From: Rhodoplanes serenus
GTDB lineage: Bacteria; Pseudomonadota; Alphaproteobacteria; Rhizobiales; Xanthobacteraceae
Direction: 5' to 3'
Assembly: GCA_009720755.1 (NCBI GenBank)
Contig: WNKV01000015.1
Coordinates: 95,189-159,188 of the forward strand
Length of the DNA stretch: 64,000 nt
In this document: positions 17,482-26,906 of the stretch, piece by piece
Position numbering within the stretch: position 1 is the stretch's first letter
Layout of the letters: each line of letters opens with the position of its first letter
The notes under the pieces: generated by a model
Databases searched by the model: none
Seen by the model: only the letters and a program-made list of their open reading frames with translations
Told to the model about the DNA's origin: nothing
Position numbers and translations under genes: made by a program

Positions 17482-18162
17482 TCACACGGAGAAGTCGCCG
17501 GCGCGCGGCGCCACCCGCTGGCGCGGGATGCGCACGCCGCGCCGCTGCATGTCCCTCAGGATCACGTACATCTGGGCCGCCACCAGGGCGTCGTTGAAGG
17601 CGTCGTGCTGCGGCAGCATGGTGAGGCCGAGATCGGCCGCGATGGCGGCGTAGCGCAGATCGATCTCGGTGCCGGGCGGCGCCTTGCCGTACTTGCGCTC
17701 GTAGTACAGCTCGGAGACGTCGTACTGGCGGTTCGGCAGGTTGATGTTGAGGAGGCCGAACAGGTACTTGTTGATCATCCGCACGTCGAACGAGACCCAG
17801 TAGCCGACCAGCGGGCGGCTGCCGACGAAGCGCAGGAACTCCGGCATCACCTCGCGGATGGTGCGCGCCTCGCGGACATCGGCCTCGCGGAGCTGATGCA
17901 CCTTGATGGCGGACACCTCCATGGCGGCCCCGGGCCGCACCAGGGCACGGAACGTCTCGCTGGTGAGGATCTGGTTGCCACGAATCTTGATGGCCGCGAT
18001 GCTGACGATGTCGTCGGCCAGGATGTTGAAGCCCGAGGTCTCGCAGTCGACCGACACCACCTCGCCGGAGTCGTCCGGGTGGAACAGGAAGTCGTAGGAG
18101 CGATCGGCCAGCAGCATCCGGTCGATCAGCGCGCGCGAGCGGCGGAGGATCTCGAAGCGCAT
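17482..18162 (-). CDS. DnaQ-like 3'-5' exonuclease (DEDD family)
   Basis: A 226-residue exonuclease of the DNA polymerase III epsilon type. The first metal motif is DCETSG (Asp39, Glu41), a middle stretch has VGYWVSFDVRMINKYL (motif II Asp), and the third motif is LPQHDAFNDA (His-x4-Asp). Its start codon shares one base with the stop of the DUF294 gene (TGATG), so it is translated as part of the actP-DUF294 operon. This gene order (acetate permease, DUF294 protein, exonuclease) recurs in proteobacteria. Substrate unknown. Confidence 0.9.
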   Translation of the reverse strand: MRFEILRRSRALIDRMLLADRSYDFLFHPDDSGEVVSVDCETSGFNILADDIVSIAAIKIRGNQILTSETFRALVRPGAAMEVSAIKVHQLREADVREARTIREVMPEFLRFVGSRPLVGYWVSFDVRMINKYLFGLLNINLPNRQYDVSELYYERKYGKAPPGTEIDLRYAAIAADLGLTMLPQHDAFNDALVAAQMYVILRDMQRRGVRIPRQRVAPRAGDFSV

Positions 18163-19976
18163 CAGAACACGCTGAGGTGATAGCGGTTGCGGATGATCTC
18201 GCGGAAGCGCTTCACCACCCGCAGGGCATCGCGCAGGAGATCGCGGTCGCGCGTGGTCAGCTCGCCGAGCTTGACGATGGACTCCCGCTCGCGCCGATCG
18301 GTGGCGAGTGCAGCGAGCTGGGCGCGCAGGCGGATCTCCATGAAGTACGACAGGGCGCTCGCGAGCTCGCGGCCGAGATCGGCGCCGATCAGTCCGTCGT
18401 CGACCAGCGCCTCGATGCGACGCACCGTGGACACCTCGCGGATGCCGCGATCGATGGCCAGCGTGCGGGCGCCGTGGACGATCGGGAAGGTGCCGGCCTT
18501 CTTGACGTCGATCTCGTCGGAGCCGACGCCGACCGAGGCCATGAAGGCGGTGAGCCGGCCGGCGCTGGCCCCGGCGAACAGGTCGATGGCGCGGGCGAAG
18601 CGGGCCAGATAGGCGGTCTCGCCGCGCATCAGGTCGATCAGCGCGCCCTTGGTGCGGTCGAGCAGCTCGTGATGGCCGGTGACCGACACCGCATCGAAGA
18701 AGATGCCGAGATTCATCGGCCCGTCCTCCTCGGGCGAGCGCACCCAGCCGTCGAGCTGGCGCAGGAAATCGCCGATCGGCTGCGACCACACCGGGTTCTT
18801 CACCATCACGTTGCCAGGGCAGGGCGGGAAGCCGTAGTGCTCCAGCGCGCCCGAGAAGGCGATCCGGAACGCCGCGAGATCCGCCTCCGGCACCGGCTCG
18901 GCCAGCAGCAGGCCGTTGTCCTGATCGGTGCGCACCGTCTGCTCGCCGCGCCCTTCCGAGCCCATCACCATCAGGCAGCCGGCCGCGCGGATCGACGGCG
19001 GCGCGACGAGATCGAACAGCTTGGCGAACAGGCGGCGGTTGAGATCGGAGGTGATCTCGGCGATCACCTCGACACGGGCACCCTGGCGGTGCAGGCGCTC
19101 CACCTGTGCCTGGATGTCGAGCACGCAGGGCTTCAGGTCCTCGGGCGTGCGCGCCTGCTCGATCTGGCCGGGGATGAGCTGCGGATTGCCGGCCACGAGC
19201 CCGAGGATGTCGATGTCCTCCAGCACGCCGACATAGCCGTCCTCGCCGCGGATGGCGAGGCGCCGCTTGTTGTGGCGGGTCATGGCGATCACCGCCGCGA
19301 AGACGAAGTCGTCGAGCCCGATCGACACCACGTCGAAGTGGCACACCTCGCGCACCGGCGCGTCGAGCGGCTTCTTGTCGACCACGAACGCCTTGGCCAG
19401 ATTGGCGCCGGTGACGATGCCGGTGCGCGCGCCGTCGCGCACGAACAGCGTGTTGTTGTTGCGCTCCTGCATGAGATGGCCGCACGCCTCGATCGGCATC
19501 GTGCCGTCGACGAAGATGGCCGCGTGATAGCGCACGTCGCGGACATGGGCGCGCAGGGCCTGATCGACGCCCTCCTGGTCGCGCCGATGATAGGAGCGCA
19601 GCTTGCGCGAGATCTCGGAATAGAAGAACGCGGCGAAGCCGGTGTTGCGGGCGACGAGATCGAGCACCACCGCCTTGGGCACGAGGTAGCACAGGGTCTC
19701 CTCGGCGGCCACGAAGGCGGTGCCGGCCGGTCCGTGCACCAGCGAGCGGGCGTCGAAGGTGTCCTTGGGGCCGAGGCTCGACTCGATCGTCTCGCCGTCG
19801 CGCTCCTCGACGCGGCCCTTGATGACCACATGCAGGTGCTCGGAGCGCTGGCCGGTCGCGATGATCGGCTCGCCGGGCGGGAAATAGCCGATGTCGAGTG
19901 CGGCGCGTAGCGTGCCGATCTCGGCGTGGCTGAGCCGGTCGAACGGCGGATTCTGGGCGTCGAAGGCTTGCGGCAT
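18162..19976 (-). CDS. cNMP-binding/CBS/DUF294 nucleotidyltransferase-like protein
   Basis: A 604-residue signal-transduction protein with three parts: an N-terminal cyclic-nucleotide-binding fold (about residues 8-125), a pair of CBS domains (about 150-270) and a C-terminal nucleotidyltransferase-like DUF294 region. The latter starts at GSEGRGEQTVRTDQDNG (near residue 345), whose G[GS]-x-D-x-D-like acidic pair resembles PII uridylyltransferases. It lies between actP and the exonuclease, which suggests control of acetate uptake or use; that is inference. A GTG six bases upstream is also in frame. Confidence 0.9.
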   Translation of the reverse strand: MPQAFDAQNPPFDRLSHAEIGTLRAALDIGYFPPGEPIIATGQRSEHLHVVIKGRVEERDGETIESSLGPKDTFDARSLVHGPAGTAFVAAEETLCYLVPKAVVLDLVARNTGFAAFFYSEISRKLRSYHRRDQEGVDQALRAHVRDVRYHAAIFVDGTMPIEACGHLMQERNNNTLFVRDGARTGIVTGANLAKAFVVDKKPLDAPVREVCHFDVVSIGLDDFVFAAVIAMTRHNKRRLAIRGEDGYVGVLEDIDILGLVAGNPQLIPGQIEQARTPEDLKPCVLDIQAQVERLHRQGARVEVIAEITSDLNRRLFAKLFDLVAPPSIRAAGCLMVMGSEGRGEQTVRTDQDNGLLLAEPVPEADLAAFRIAFSGALEHYGFPPCPGNVMVKNPVWSQPIGDFLRQLDGWVRSPEEDGPMNLGIFFDAVSVTGHHELLDRTKGALIDLMRGETAYLARFARAIDLFAGASAGRLTAFMASVGVGSDEIDVKKAGTFPIVHGARTLAIDRGIREVSTVRRIEALVDDGLIGADLGRELASALSYFMEIRLRAQLAALATDRRERESIVKLGELTTRDRDLLRDALRVVKRFREIIRNRYHLSVF

Positions 19977-20192
19977 GGGCACCCGACCGATGACGGTCCT
20001 CGGTCGCGCGGGGGTCGCGGCGGGGCCGGAGGAGGGAGGCGGTCGGCCCGTCGGGCCGGCCGCTGTCGTCTGGTTGGCACGGCGTGGGCGACGAGATCGC
20101 TCGCCGTCGATTCCGGCACGCCGCGGCTGCGGTCGTCGCCGGGCGGCCCGAGGCCGCGCCGCAGCGCGACCCCGCCGAGAGCGTCGGCCGCG

Positions 20193-21902
20193 CTAGTGGG
20201 CGACCGCCTTGGTGGCGCCGATGCCGGTCTCCGAGCGCACGTACTGGGCCTCGTAGGCGGCGGTGTCGATCTTGGCCCGGGCGCTGCGATCGAGCTTCGA
20301 CACCAGCCAGATGCCGACGAACGCGATGGTCATCGAGAACAGCGCCGGGTTGTCGTAGGGGAACGGCGCCGTGGCGAAGCCGAAGGTCTTCACCCACACG
20401 GCCGGGCTCAGCACCACCAGGGCGACCGACGAGACCAGCCCGAGGAAGCCGCCGATCAGCACGCCGAGCGTCGTGGTGCCGCCCCACATCACCGACATCA
20501 GCAGCACCGGGAAGTTGCAGCTCGCCGCCACCGCGAAGGCGAGGCCGACCATGAAGGCGACGTTCTGGTTCTCGAAGATGTAGCCGAGCACGATGGCGAC
20601 GATGCCGATCACCACGGCCGAGATCTTCGACACCCGCACCTCGCGGTCCTCGGACACGCGCCCGAGGGCGATCACCGAGGCGTAGAGGTCGTGGCTCACC
20701 GCCGAAGCGCCGGCGAGCGTGAGGCCCGCCACCACGGCCAGGATGGTGGCGAAGGCGACCGCCGAGATGAAGCCGAGGAAGAGCGGGCCGCCGACCGCGT
20801 TGGAGAGATGGATCGCCGCCATGTTGGTGCCGCCGAGCAGCGCGGTGACCTTGTTGTAGGCGCCGTCGGCCCCGACCTTGTAGAACTCGGGATCGTTCAT
20901 CAGCAGCGTGATGGCGCCGAACCCGATGATGAAGGTCAGGATGTAGAAGTAGCCGATGAAGCCGGTCGCGTAGAACACCGACTTGCGCGCCGCCTTGGCG
21001 TCCGCGACGGTGAAGAAGCGCATCAGGATGTGCGGCAGGCCGGCGGTTCCGAACATCAGGGCGAGGCCGAGCGACACCGCCGACACCGGATCGGTGACGA
21101 GATTGCCGGGCGCCATGATGGAGCCGCCCTTCGGGTGGATCTCGACCGCCCGGGCGAACAGCGCCTCCGGCGAGAAGCCGAACTTGATCAGCACCATCAG
21201 GGCCATGAAGGTGGCGCCGCCGAGCAGCAGGCAGGCCTTGATGATCTGCACCCAGGTGGTCGCCACCATGCCGCCGAAGGCCACATAGATGATCATCAGG
21301 GCGCCGACCAGGATGACGGCATAGAGATAGGGCAGGCCGAACAAGAGCTCGATCAGCTTGCCGGCGCCGACCATCTGGGCGATCAGGTAGAACGCCACCA
21401 CGGTCAGGGTGCCGATCGCCGACAGGCTGCGAATGCGGGTCTGCTCCAGCCGGAACGAGACCACGTCGGCGAAGGTGTACTTGCCGAGATTGCGCAGCCG
21501 CTCGGCGATCAGGAACAGGATGATCGGCCAGCCGACCAGCCAGCCCACCGAGTAGATCAGCCCGTCGAAGCCGGTGGCGAAGACGAGGCCCGAGATGCCG
21601 AGGAACGACGCCGCCGACATGTAGTCGCCCGCGATGGCGAGCCCGTTCTGGCCCGCCGTGATGCCGCCGCCGGCGGCGTAGAAGTCGGCCGCCGAGCGGG
21701 TGCGCCGCGCCGCCCACCAGGTGATCCCGAGCGTCGCCGCCACGAAGGCGAAGAACATCAGGATGGCTTCGAGGTTGAGCGCCTGCTTGCCGCCGCCCTC
21801 GATGGCGCCGGCGGCCTGCGCGGTATCGACGAGGCCGAGAGCCGCCCCGAGGGCGAGGGCCGACAGCACCGTGGCGGTGGTCGTCTTGCGGACGGTGCGC
21901 AT
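20193..21902 (-). CDS. actP: Cation/acetate symporter ActP (SSS family)
   Basis: A 569-residue sodium:solute symporter. It starts with a signal-like segment (to about residue 29, ending AQAAG), then about 13 membrane segments. Recognisable family stretches are [48 protein letters not shown] and [13 protein letters not shown]. It imports acetate and related short acids. Start ATG 21902 shares a base with the stop of the yjcH-like gene (TGATG), the usual yjcH-actP pairing. Confidence 0.93.
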   Translation of the reverse strand: MRTVRKTTTATVLSALALGAALGLVDTAQAAGAIEGGGKQALNLEAILMFFAFVAATLGITWWAARRTRSAADFYAAGGGITAGQNGLAIAGDYMSAASFLGISGLVFATGFDGLIYSVGWLVGWPIILFLIAERLRNLGKYTFADVVSFRLEQTRIRSLSAIGTLTVVAFYLIAQMVGAGKLIELLFGLPYLYAVILVGALMIIYVAFGGMVATTWVQIIKACLLLGGATFMALMVLIKFGFSPEALFARAVEIHPKGGSIMAPGNLVTDPVSAVSLGLALMFGTAGLPHILMRFFTVADAKAARKSVFYATGFIGYFYILTFIIGFGAITLLMNDPEFYKVGADGAYNKVTALLGGTNMAAIHLSNAVGGPLFLGFISAVAFATILAVVAGLTLAGASAVSHDLYASVIALGRVSEDREVRVSKISAVVIGIVAIVLGYIFENQNVAFMVGLAFAVAASCNFPVLLMSVMWGGTTTLGVLIGGFLGLVSSVALVVLSPAVWVKTFGFATAPFPYDNPALFSMTIAFVGIWLVSKLDRSARAKIDTAAYEAQYVRSETGIGATKAVAH

Positions 21903-22225
21903 CACTTCTGCCTCCCGGCAATGTCCTGGGTGTCCGCGTCGAACTCGGAGTTGGCGCGGCGCACATAGATGCCGGTCAGCAGGAAGGCCGACACGATCAC
22001 GGCGAGGCCGATCGGAATACCGATGGTGGTGACACCGCTGCCGAGGCGAATCGCGAGGACGCTCGGGGCGAACGCGATCACGAAGACGAAGCCGAAGTAG
22101 ATCAGCAGCATCGTCACGGTCAGCGTCCACGCGAAGCGTGACCGCTTGGCGACGAGCTCCTGGAATTGCGGGTCGTTCTTGATCGTGTCGTACGATGGCG
22201 TACCCACGGCGTCCCCCTGGTTCAT
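21902..22225 (-). CDS. yjcH: DUF485 inner-membrane protein (YjcH-like)
   Basis: A 107-residue membrane protein with two membrane segments (about residues 30-54 and 63-88) and the DUF485 start motif around [23 protein letters not shown]485 proteins almost always precede actP. ATG 22225 has GGGAGG seven bases upstream. It is first in the run yjcH-actP-DUF294-exonuclease. Confidence 0.9.
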   Translation of the reverse strand: MNQGDAVGTPSYDTIKNDPQFQELVAKRSRFAWTLTVTMLLIYFGFVFVIAFAPSVLAIRLGSGVTTIGIPIGLAVIVSAFLLTGIYVRRANSEFDADTQDIAGRQK

Positions 22226-22314
22226 TGCGCCTCCCACTTGGACGCGGCCGCTTTGCGCGGCTCTAGTCTGAGGGCACCATAGTGGGAGCGACGAATTGGC
22301 GCAATCCAACCAAA

Positions 22315-22342
22315 GACGCACCGCACAAGACGCGCCGCACAA
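22315..22342. repeat. Two-copy 14-base tandem repeat
   Basis: GACGCACCGCACAA (22315-22328) is followed at once by GACGCGCCGCACAA (22329-22342), one mismatch. It has the same period as the longer array 40 bases downstream and shares its CCGCAC/GGCAC core. Confidence 0.75.
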
Positions 22343-22382
22343 GGAAGGCCGACGGCTACTGCGTCGGCCGCCGCGAGGGGGG

Positions 22383-22459
22383 GCGGCACGGCGTATGCGG
22401 CACGGCGTATGCGGCACGGCCTATGCGGCACGGTCTCTGCGGCACGGTGTATGCGGCAC
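22383..22459. repeat. Five-and-a-half-copy 14-base tandem repeat
   Basis: The unit GCGGCACGGCGTAT begins at 22383, 22397, 22411, 22425 and 22439, with a partial GCGGCAC at 22453. The first two copies are identical; the others differ by one to four bases. The array lies between divergent promoters. Such an array could be a protein-binding cluster or a slippage-prone tract. Confidence 0.85.
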
Positions 22460-22628
22460 TTGGGCGCAAACGGCCCGGCGGCTTCGCCCTGGACGTGCCA
22501 CATCGCGCCCCTATATCGGACGACAGCGATCCGGGCCCCTCTGGCGGACCACCTGCCGCGATGTCGGATCTTTCACCTGCCCTCGTGCCGATCCATGCGA
22601 TCGGACCGGCGGCATCTGGAGGATTGCG

Positions 22629-23747
22629 ATGGACCTGGTGCCCGGATTCGGACTCGATCTCGTGCCCGCTGCCCTGTTCACCGATCTGCTCGGCAAGCCG
22701 GCCTGGGCGTGGCTGATCTTTCTCGTCATCGTCGCGGCCCTGCTCGCCTTCGATCTCGGTATCCTGCACCGCAAGGCGCGCGAGATCAGCGCCCGCGAAA
22801 GCCTCGTCCTGTCGGCCGTCTACATCGCCGTCGCGCTGGTGTTCGGCGCCTGGGTGTGGGGCCAGATGGGCGCGGACTCCGGCATCGCCTATCTGACCGG
22901 CTTCTTCGTCGAGAAGACTTTGGCGCTCGACAACGTCTTCGTCATCTCGCTGATCTTCGCCACCCTGGCGGTGCCGCCGCATCTCCAGCACCGCGTGCTG
23001 TTCTACGGCATTCTCGGCGTCATCGTGCTGCGCGCCCTGATGATCGGGCTCGGCGCCGCCGTGGTGTCGCAGTTCGGCTGGGTGCTGTTCGTGTTCGGCG
23101 CCATCCTGATCGTCACCGGCATCAAGATGCTGGTGGTCGCCGAGAATCCCGCCGCCTGGGTCGACAACCGCCTGATGCGGACCGTGCAGGCGCGCCTGCG
23201 GGTGACGCGCGAGCTGCACGGCGACGCCTTCCTGGTGCGCCTGCCCGATCCGGCCGGAGGCGGCCGGCTGCTCTATGCGACGCCGCTGTTCGTCGCCCTG
23301 GTGCTGATCGAGTTCGCCGATCTCGTCTTCGCGGTCGACAGCGTGCCGGCGATCTTCGCCATCACCACCGACCCCTACATCGTCTACACGTCGAACATCT
23401 TCGCGGTGCTCGGCCTGCGCGCCCTGTACTTCGCGCTGGCCGCCAGCGTGCATCGCTTTCGCTATCTCAAATATGCGCTGTCGCTGGTGCTGGTGTTCAT
23501 CGGGCTCAAGATCTTCTGGAACCAGATCGTCGGCAAGCTCGATCCGCTGATCTCGCTCGGCGTCACCGTGACGCTCCTGGCTGGCGGCGTGCTGTTCTCG
23601 GTGTGGAAGACCGGCCGCGACCGCACCACCGGCGACGCCGTGGCGGATGCACCGCGCACCACGCTGCTGGCGCCGCTGTTCACGACGGCGCCGCGTCACG
23701 AGGCCGGCCCGGCCGCCGCGCCGGACACCGGCGCCCATCGGAGCTGA
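22629..23747 (+). CDS. TerC/Alx-family integral membrane protein
   Basis: A 372-residue membrane protein of the TerC family (tellurite-resistance/manganese-export superfamily). About nine membrane segments are visible; the conserved acidic, membrane-embedded stretches are LAFDLGILHRKAREIS (residues 38-53), EKTLALDNVFVI and LIEFADLVFAVDSVPAIFA. GGAGG at 22617-22621 is seven bases before ATG 22629. The C-terminal 40 residues are polar and variable. Homologues export manganese or respond to alkaline pH; the substrate here is not shown. It heads a run with two DUF1476-like genes and a DUF533 gene. Confidence 0.88.
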   Translation: MDLVPGFGLDLVPAALFTDLLGKPAWAWLIFLVIVAALLAFDLGILHRKAREISARESLVLSAVYIAVALVFGAWVWGQMGADSGIAYLTGFFVEKTLALDNVFVISLIFATLAVPPHLQHRVLFYGILGVIVLRALMIGLGAAVVSQFGWVLFVFGAILIVTGIKMLVVAENPAAWVDNRLMRTVQARLRVTRELHGDAFLVRLPDPAGGGRLLYATPLFVALVLIEFADLVFAVDSVPAIFAITTDPYIVYTSNIFAVLGLRALYFALAASVHRFRYLKYALSLVLVFIGLKIFWNQIVGKLDPLISLGVTVTLLAGGVLFSVWKTGRDRTTGDAVADAPRTTLLAPLFTTAPRHEAGPAAAPDTGAHRS

Positions 23748-23788
23748 TGGTCAACCTCCCGCCATTCATCGCAACAGGAGAACCCACG

Positions 23789-24121
23789 ATGACCGCTCAC
23801 GTCACCCTCGTTCCCCGCGCCTCCGAAGGCGCCGCCGGATGGTGTGTCGAGGCCGACACCGCCGACAGCATCGTGGCGCGTCGCAACGCGCTCGCCGCCC
23901 TGTGGGCGGCCCGGCTGATGCGCCTGCCCGCGGATGATGCGGCCAGCTACGCGGCCGAGGTGCACGCCGCCGACTTCACCAGCCCGGGCAGCGACGATGT
24001 CGTCCACAAGCTCTGGTACGACCTCAACCGCGCCGGCGTTCCGGCGACCCCCCAGGCGGTGCGCGAGGCGCTCTCGCGCTGCCATCGCGAGGCGCTGGCC
24101 CAGGTCGGCGCCACCGACTGA
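23789..24121 (+). CDS. DUF1476-like protein (divergent ATP synthase zeta-subunit homologue), copy 1
   Basis: A 110-residue protein. Residues 28-107 follow the DUF1476 pattern: ARRNALAALWAARLMRLP, then SYAAEVHAADF and a C-terminal helix with REALSRCHREALAQV. DUF1476 is the alphaproteobacterial zeta inhibitor of F1-ATPase. The usual N-terminal inhibitory stretch (FDDRE..FE.KFA) is absent and replaced by a beta-like segment, so ATPase inhibition is doubtful. AGGAG at 23776-23780 is eight bases before the ATG. It follows the TerC-family gene by 41 bases and is followed by a second diverged copy. Family assignment is from pattern recall and should be confirmed. Confidence 0.72.
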   Translation: MTAHVTLVPRASEGAAGWCVEADTADSIVARRNALAALWAARLMRLPADDAASYAAEVHAADFTSPGSDDVVHKLWYDLNRAGVPATPQAVREALSRCHREALAQVGATD

Positions 24122-24153
24122 GCCGCGCCACCCCAAGATTTCACGAGGACCCC

Positions 24154-24591
24154 ATGACCACCACTGTCGCCCCCACCACTGTCGCCGGCACGACCATCGC
24201 CGCCGCCGCGCCGCCCCTCGATTACGTCGACGCCGGTTCTGATTGCGCCGCGCACGACGCCGAGATCGTCGGCCGGAATGTCCTGTTCGGCCTGTGGGCG
24301 GGCCGCCGCCTCGGGCTCGGCGGCGAGGCGCTCGAGCTGTATGCGTGGGCCGTGCATCTCGCCGACCGCGCCGCGCCCGGCCACGACGACATGATCGCCA
24401 AGGTGGCGCGCGACCTCGCCGCCCGTGGCCGCGCTCTCGACGATCGTCGGCTGCGCGATGCCCTGCACGACATGCGGCTACGCGCCCGCCTGGATCTCGC
24501 CCGCCTCGACCTCGCCGGCCTCGGTCTCACGCGGTGTGCACCCGCCGGTGTCGCCGCGGCGCTGGCCGGGCCGTGCGCCGGCCACGCCTGA
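24154..24591 (+). CDS. DUF1476-like protein, diverged tandem copy 2
   Basis: A 145-residue protein whose residues 38-115 resemble copy 1: GRNVLFGLWAGRRLGLGG, ELYAWAVHLAD, then a conserved-looking helix LRDALHDMRLRARLDL. It lacks the inhibitory N-terminus and instead has a Thr/Ala-rich leader of about 25 residues. The C-terminal 30 residues are Leu/Ala-rich and unlike the family. It begins 32 bases after copy 1 and ends 16 bases before the DUF533 gene, so the three are probably one transcript with the TerC-family gene. Confidence 0.65.
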   Translation: MTTTVAPTTVAGTTIAAAAPPLDYVDAGSDCAAHDAEIVGRNVLFGLWAGRRLGLGGEALELYAWAVHLADRAAPGHDDMIAKVARDLAARGRALDDRRLRDALHDMRLRARLDLARLDLAGLGLTRCAPAGVAAALAGPCAGHA

Positions 24592-24607
24592 CCGGAAGGA
24601 CCTGCCG

Positions 24608-25501
24608 ATGATCGACGTCAACAAGATCCTCACCGCCGTGCTGGCCGGCGCCGCGCCGGGCCAGGGCGGCTTCGGAGCACCCGCCTCCTCGCCGGCGCGC
24701 GAGGGCGGGAGCTTCCTTCAACGCGGCCGCGGCCTGCCGCCCTCCAGCCTCGGTGCCGGCACGGCTCCGGCGGGACCGGCGGGCGGCCTCGACCTCGCCG
24801 CCCTCGGCCGGCAGCTCGCCGGCGGTGGCGGTGGCGGCGGTCTCGGCGATCTGCTGTCGCGCAATGCCGGGATGCTGGGCGCCGGTGGCCTCGCGGGCGG
24901 CCTCGCCGGGGTGCTGCTCGGCTCCAAGCATGCGCGCAAATATGCCGGCACCGCCCTTCAGGTCGGAGCCGCCGCGGTGCTCGGCGGCCTCGCCTACAAG
25001 GCGTATCAGGACTACCGCGCCGGCCGCCCGGTCGTGCCGCAGGGCGTCGCCGACACGCTCGGCCAGCTTTTGGGCGGCGCCAGCGGGGCGACGGGTGGGG
25101 CTGCCGGTGCGCCTGCCGCGACCCCCGCCGGACAGGTCGAGGCGGAGCGGGCCGGCCTGCTGCTGCTGCGGGCCATGATCGGCGCCGCCATGGCGGACGG
25201 CCGCATCGACGAGGCGGAGCGGATGCGGCTGGTCGAGCGGGTGGAGGCGAGCGCCTTGTCCGAGGACGAGCGGCTGGTGCTGGAGGCGATGATCGCCAAG
25301 CCTGATACGCCGGGCTCCCTCGCGGCGGATGCGCGCGGCCCGGAGGAGGCGGCCCAGATCTATCTCGCCGCCTATGTGGCGATCGATGCCGACACGCCGG
25401 CCGAGCGGGCCTGGCTCGACGACCTGGCGGCCCGGTTGCGGATCGATCCGGCGCTGCGGCGCCATCTCGAGGCGGCCGGCGACGGCGCTCCGGCGGCCTG
25501 A
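24608..25501 (+). CDS. DUF533 (YebE-like, TerB-fold) protein
   Basis: A 297-residue protein. The first 75 residues are low-complexity (Gly/Ala/Pro-rich, with a run of six Gly), then a glycine-zipper-like hydrophobic stretch (about 93-130, GGLAGGLAGVLLG and AAAVLGGLAYKAYQDYR) characteristic of DUF533. The C-terminal 120 residues form an all-helical TerB-like domain with LLLRAMIGAAMADGRIDEAE. YebE homologues are envelope-stress genes of unknown activity. Coupling with a TerC-family gene and a TerB-like fold recalls ter gene neighbourhoods, which is suggestive only. Confidence 0.85.
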   Translation: MIDVNKILTAVLAGAAPGQGGFGAPASSPAREGGSFLQRGRGLPPSSLGAGTAPAGPAGGLDLAALGRQLAGGGGGGGLGDLLSRNAGMLGAGGLAGGLAGVLLGSKHARKYAGTALQVGAAAVLGGLAYKAYQDYRAGRPVVPQGVADTLGQLLGGASGATGGAAGAPAATPAGQVEAERAGLLLLRAMIGAAMADGRIDEAERMRLVERVEASALSEDERLVLEAMIAKPDTPGSLAADARGPEEAAQIYLAAYVAIDADTPAERAWLDDLAARLRIDPALRRHLEAAGDGAPAA

Positions 25502-25532
25502 CGGCTCGTCGCCCGCGCGGCGGCCGCGATGC

Positions 25533-26186
25533 CTATCGGGCGGGCAGGCCGGTCACCGATCGGTGCGCGTAGGTGGCCCAGCTCGGCGCCCATTGGGCGT
25601 CGGCCTGATCGCCGAAGCTCGTCCAGCCGGGGCGCAGCCCGCGGGCGAACAGCTCGAGATAGGGGCCGGGCGAGCACGCCTCGATCACGGCGTACTGCTC
25701 GTCCGGCTTGCGCGAGTGCTCGCGCTTGCGGGTGGCGATCAGGTTCACCTGCCGGCGCCCCGGCGCCAGGGTGCGGGCATGGCGGCCGCGCACCCCGAAC
25801 AGCAGCAGCTCGGTGACGTTGCGGAAGTAGAAGCCGACGCCACGGCCATCCGAGCCGCCGTCCTTGCGCACCTTGTGCCAGACGATGTTGGCCTTGTAGG
25901 CGAAGCCCCAGGCGGCGAGCACCGCCAGCCCCTCGGGCAGCAGCGCGTTGGGCACCCAGAGATACAGATGCGCGGTCGGCAATGTCAGCGCGGCGACCGG
26001 CAGGCCGGCGATCTCCGGCAGCGTCAGCGTGCCGTAGCGGGTGAGGCGCCGGTGCTCGGGCGCCATCTTGCCGGTGCGGTTGACGAACTGCCACGGCGGA
26101 TCGGCCAGCACGGTGGCGAAGCGGCGCGCACCCGCGAGCGCCGCGAGCGCGTGGGCGGCAGCCTCGGCAATCGGAGCAGCGGACAT
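25533..26186 (-). CDS. MT-A70-family adenine N6-methyltransferase
   Basis: A 217-residue S-adenosylmethionine-dependent methyltransferase with the catalytic motif ADPPWQF (near residues 28-34) and the MT-A70 stretches YGTLTLPEIAGLPV, HLYLWVPNALL and FGVRG. It would methylate adenine N6 in DNA or RNA. No restriction enzyme gene is adjacent, so it is an orphan enzyme. ATG 26186 (GAGG upstream) is preferred over a start 18 codons earlier. It converges with the DUF533 gene 31 bases away. Confidence 0.88.
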   Translation of the reverse strand: MSAAPIAEAAAHALAALAGARRFATVLADPPWQFVNRTGKMAPEHRRLTRYGTLTLPEIAGLPVAALTLPTAHLYLWVPNALLPEGLAVLAAWGFAYKANIVWHKVRKDGGSDGRGVGFYFRNVTELLLFGVRGRHARTLAPGRRQVNLIATRKREHSRKPDEQYAVIEACSPGPYLELFARGLRPGWTSFGDQADAQWAPSWATYAHRSVTGLPAR

Positions 26187-26395
26187 CCGAGACCTCGGAG
26201 TCGGCGCGCGACGGCATCGCCGGCCCGTCGGCACGGTCACGCGACGCCGGCTGCCACCGTCATACCTCGCTGGCCGGGAGATCCGCCAGTCGTGGGCGGC
26301 CCACGACCGGACCGAGCGCGTACGAACGGAATAGCCCTGGACCGAGACCTCCGGTAGAAAGGTGGGCGATAGCCCATCTCCCGAGGCAGGTGCCG

Positions 26396-26806
26396 ATGTC
26401 GTGTGGCTCCCTGATTCGAAACGCCCTGCTGTTCTGGTTCATCCTATTCGCCATCGCGTTCGCCAATGGCGCCTTGCGCGAGCTGGTGCTGGTGCCGCTG
26501 ATCGGCCCGACCGCACTGCCGGTCTCCGGCGTCACCGGCATTCTGCTGATGGGGGTGGCGATCGCGCTGTTCGTCCGCGCCGCAAAGCCGCCGTTCGGGG
26601 CCGCGTTCGCGATCGGGGCGCTTTGGCTGGTGCTGACACTGGCGGCCGAGATGGTTCTGGTGGTGGCGAGCGGCAAGCCGGTCCGGGTGGTCGCCGAGGC
26701 GTTCTCGTCGACCGCCGTCGCCGATGGCGACCTGTTCGCTCCGCTCGTCGTGTTCGTCGCCCTGTCGCCGCCGCTGTTCTCGCTGCTGCGGCGGCCGCTG
26801 CACTGA
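26396..26806 (+). CDS. Hypothetical membrane protein
   Basis: A 136-residue hydrophobic protein with four predicted membrane segments (about residues 8-27, 33-60, 66-92 and 110-130). I do not recognise a family. The start ATG 26396 follows GAGGCAGG; a GTG two codons upstream is also in frame. It lies divergent from the MT-A70 gene and about 100 bases before the next secreted-protein gene. Confidence 0.65.
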   Translation: MSCGSLIRNALLFWFILFAIAFANGALRELVLVPLIGPTALPVSGVTGILLMGVAIALFVRAAKPPFGAAFAIGALWLVLTLAAEMVLVVASGKPVRVVAEAFSSTAVADGDLFAPLVVFVALSPPLFSLLRRPLH

Positions 26807-26906
26807 GCTGCGGACGAGTCGACCGGCCGCCTCGATCGGGCCTCACTCGGCCGGCAAAAGCCGCTATGATCCCCCGAATCTTTTGTATCGGAGTATCGAG
26901 GCACCC

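Larger units (their letters stand above)
22226..22628. other. Intergenic region between divergent yjcH and terC-like genes
   Basis: About 400 bases with no convincing gene. It holds two sets of 14-base tandem repeats (22315-22342 and 22383-22459) and, before the terC-like gene, a GGAGG ribosome site at 22617-22621. Confidence 0.6.

Noticed and set aside
17482..21966. A minus-strand open frame of almost 1500 codons covering exonuclease, DUF294 and actP genes
   Set aside because: Only its last 226 codons encode a recognisable protein; the rest is an alternative frame of the DUF294 and actP genes kept open by high GC content.
26260..26904. Minus-strand open frame opposite the small membrane-protein gene
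   Set aside because: Ser/Arg/Thr-rich translation without a ribosome site; the opposite strand has four good membrane segments.
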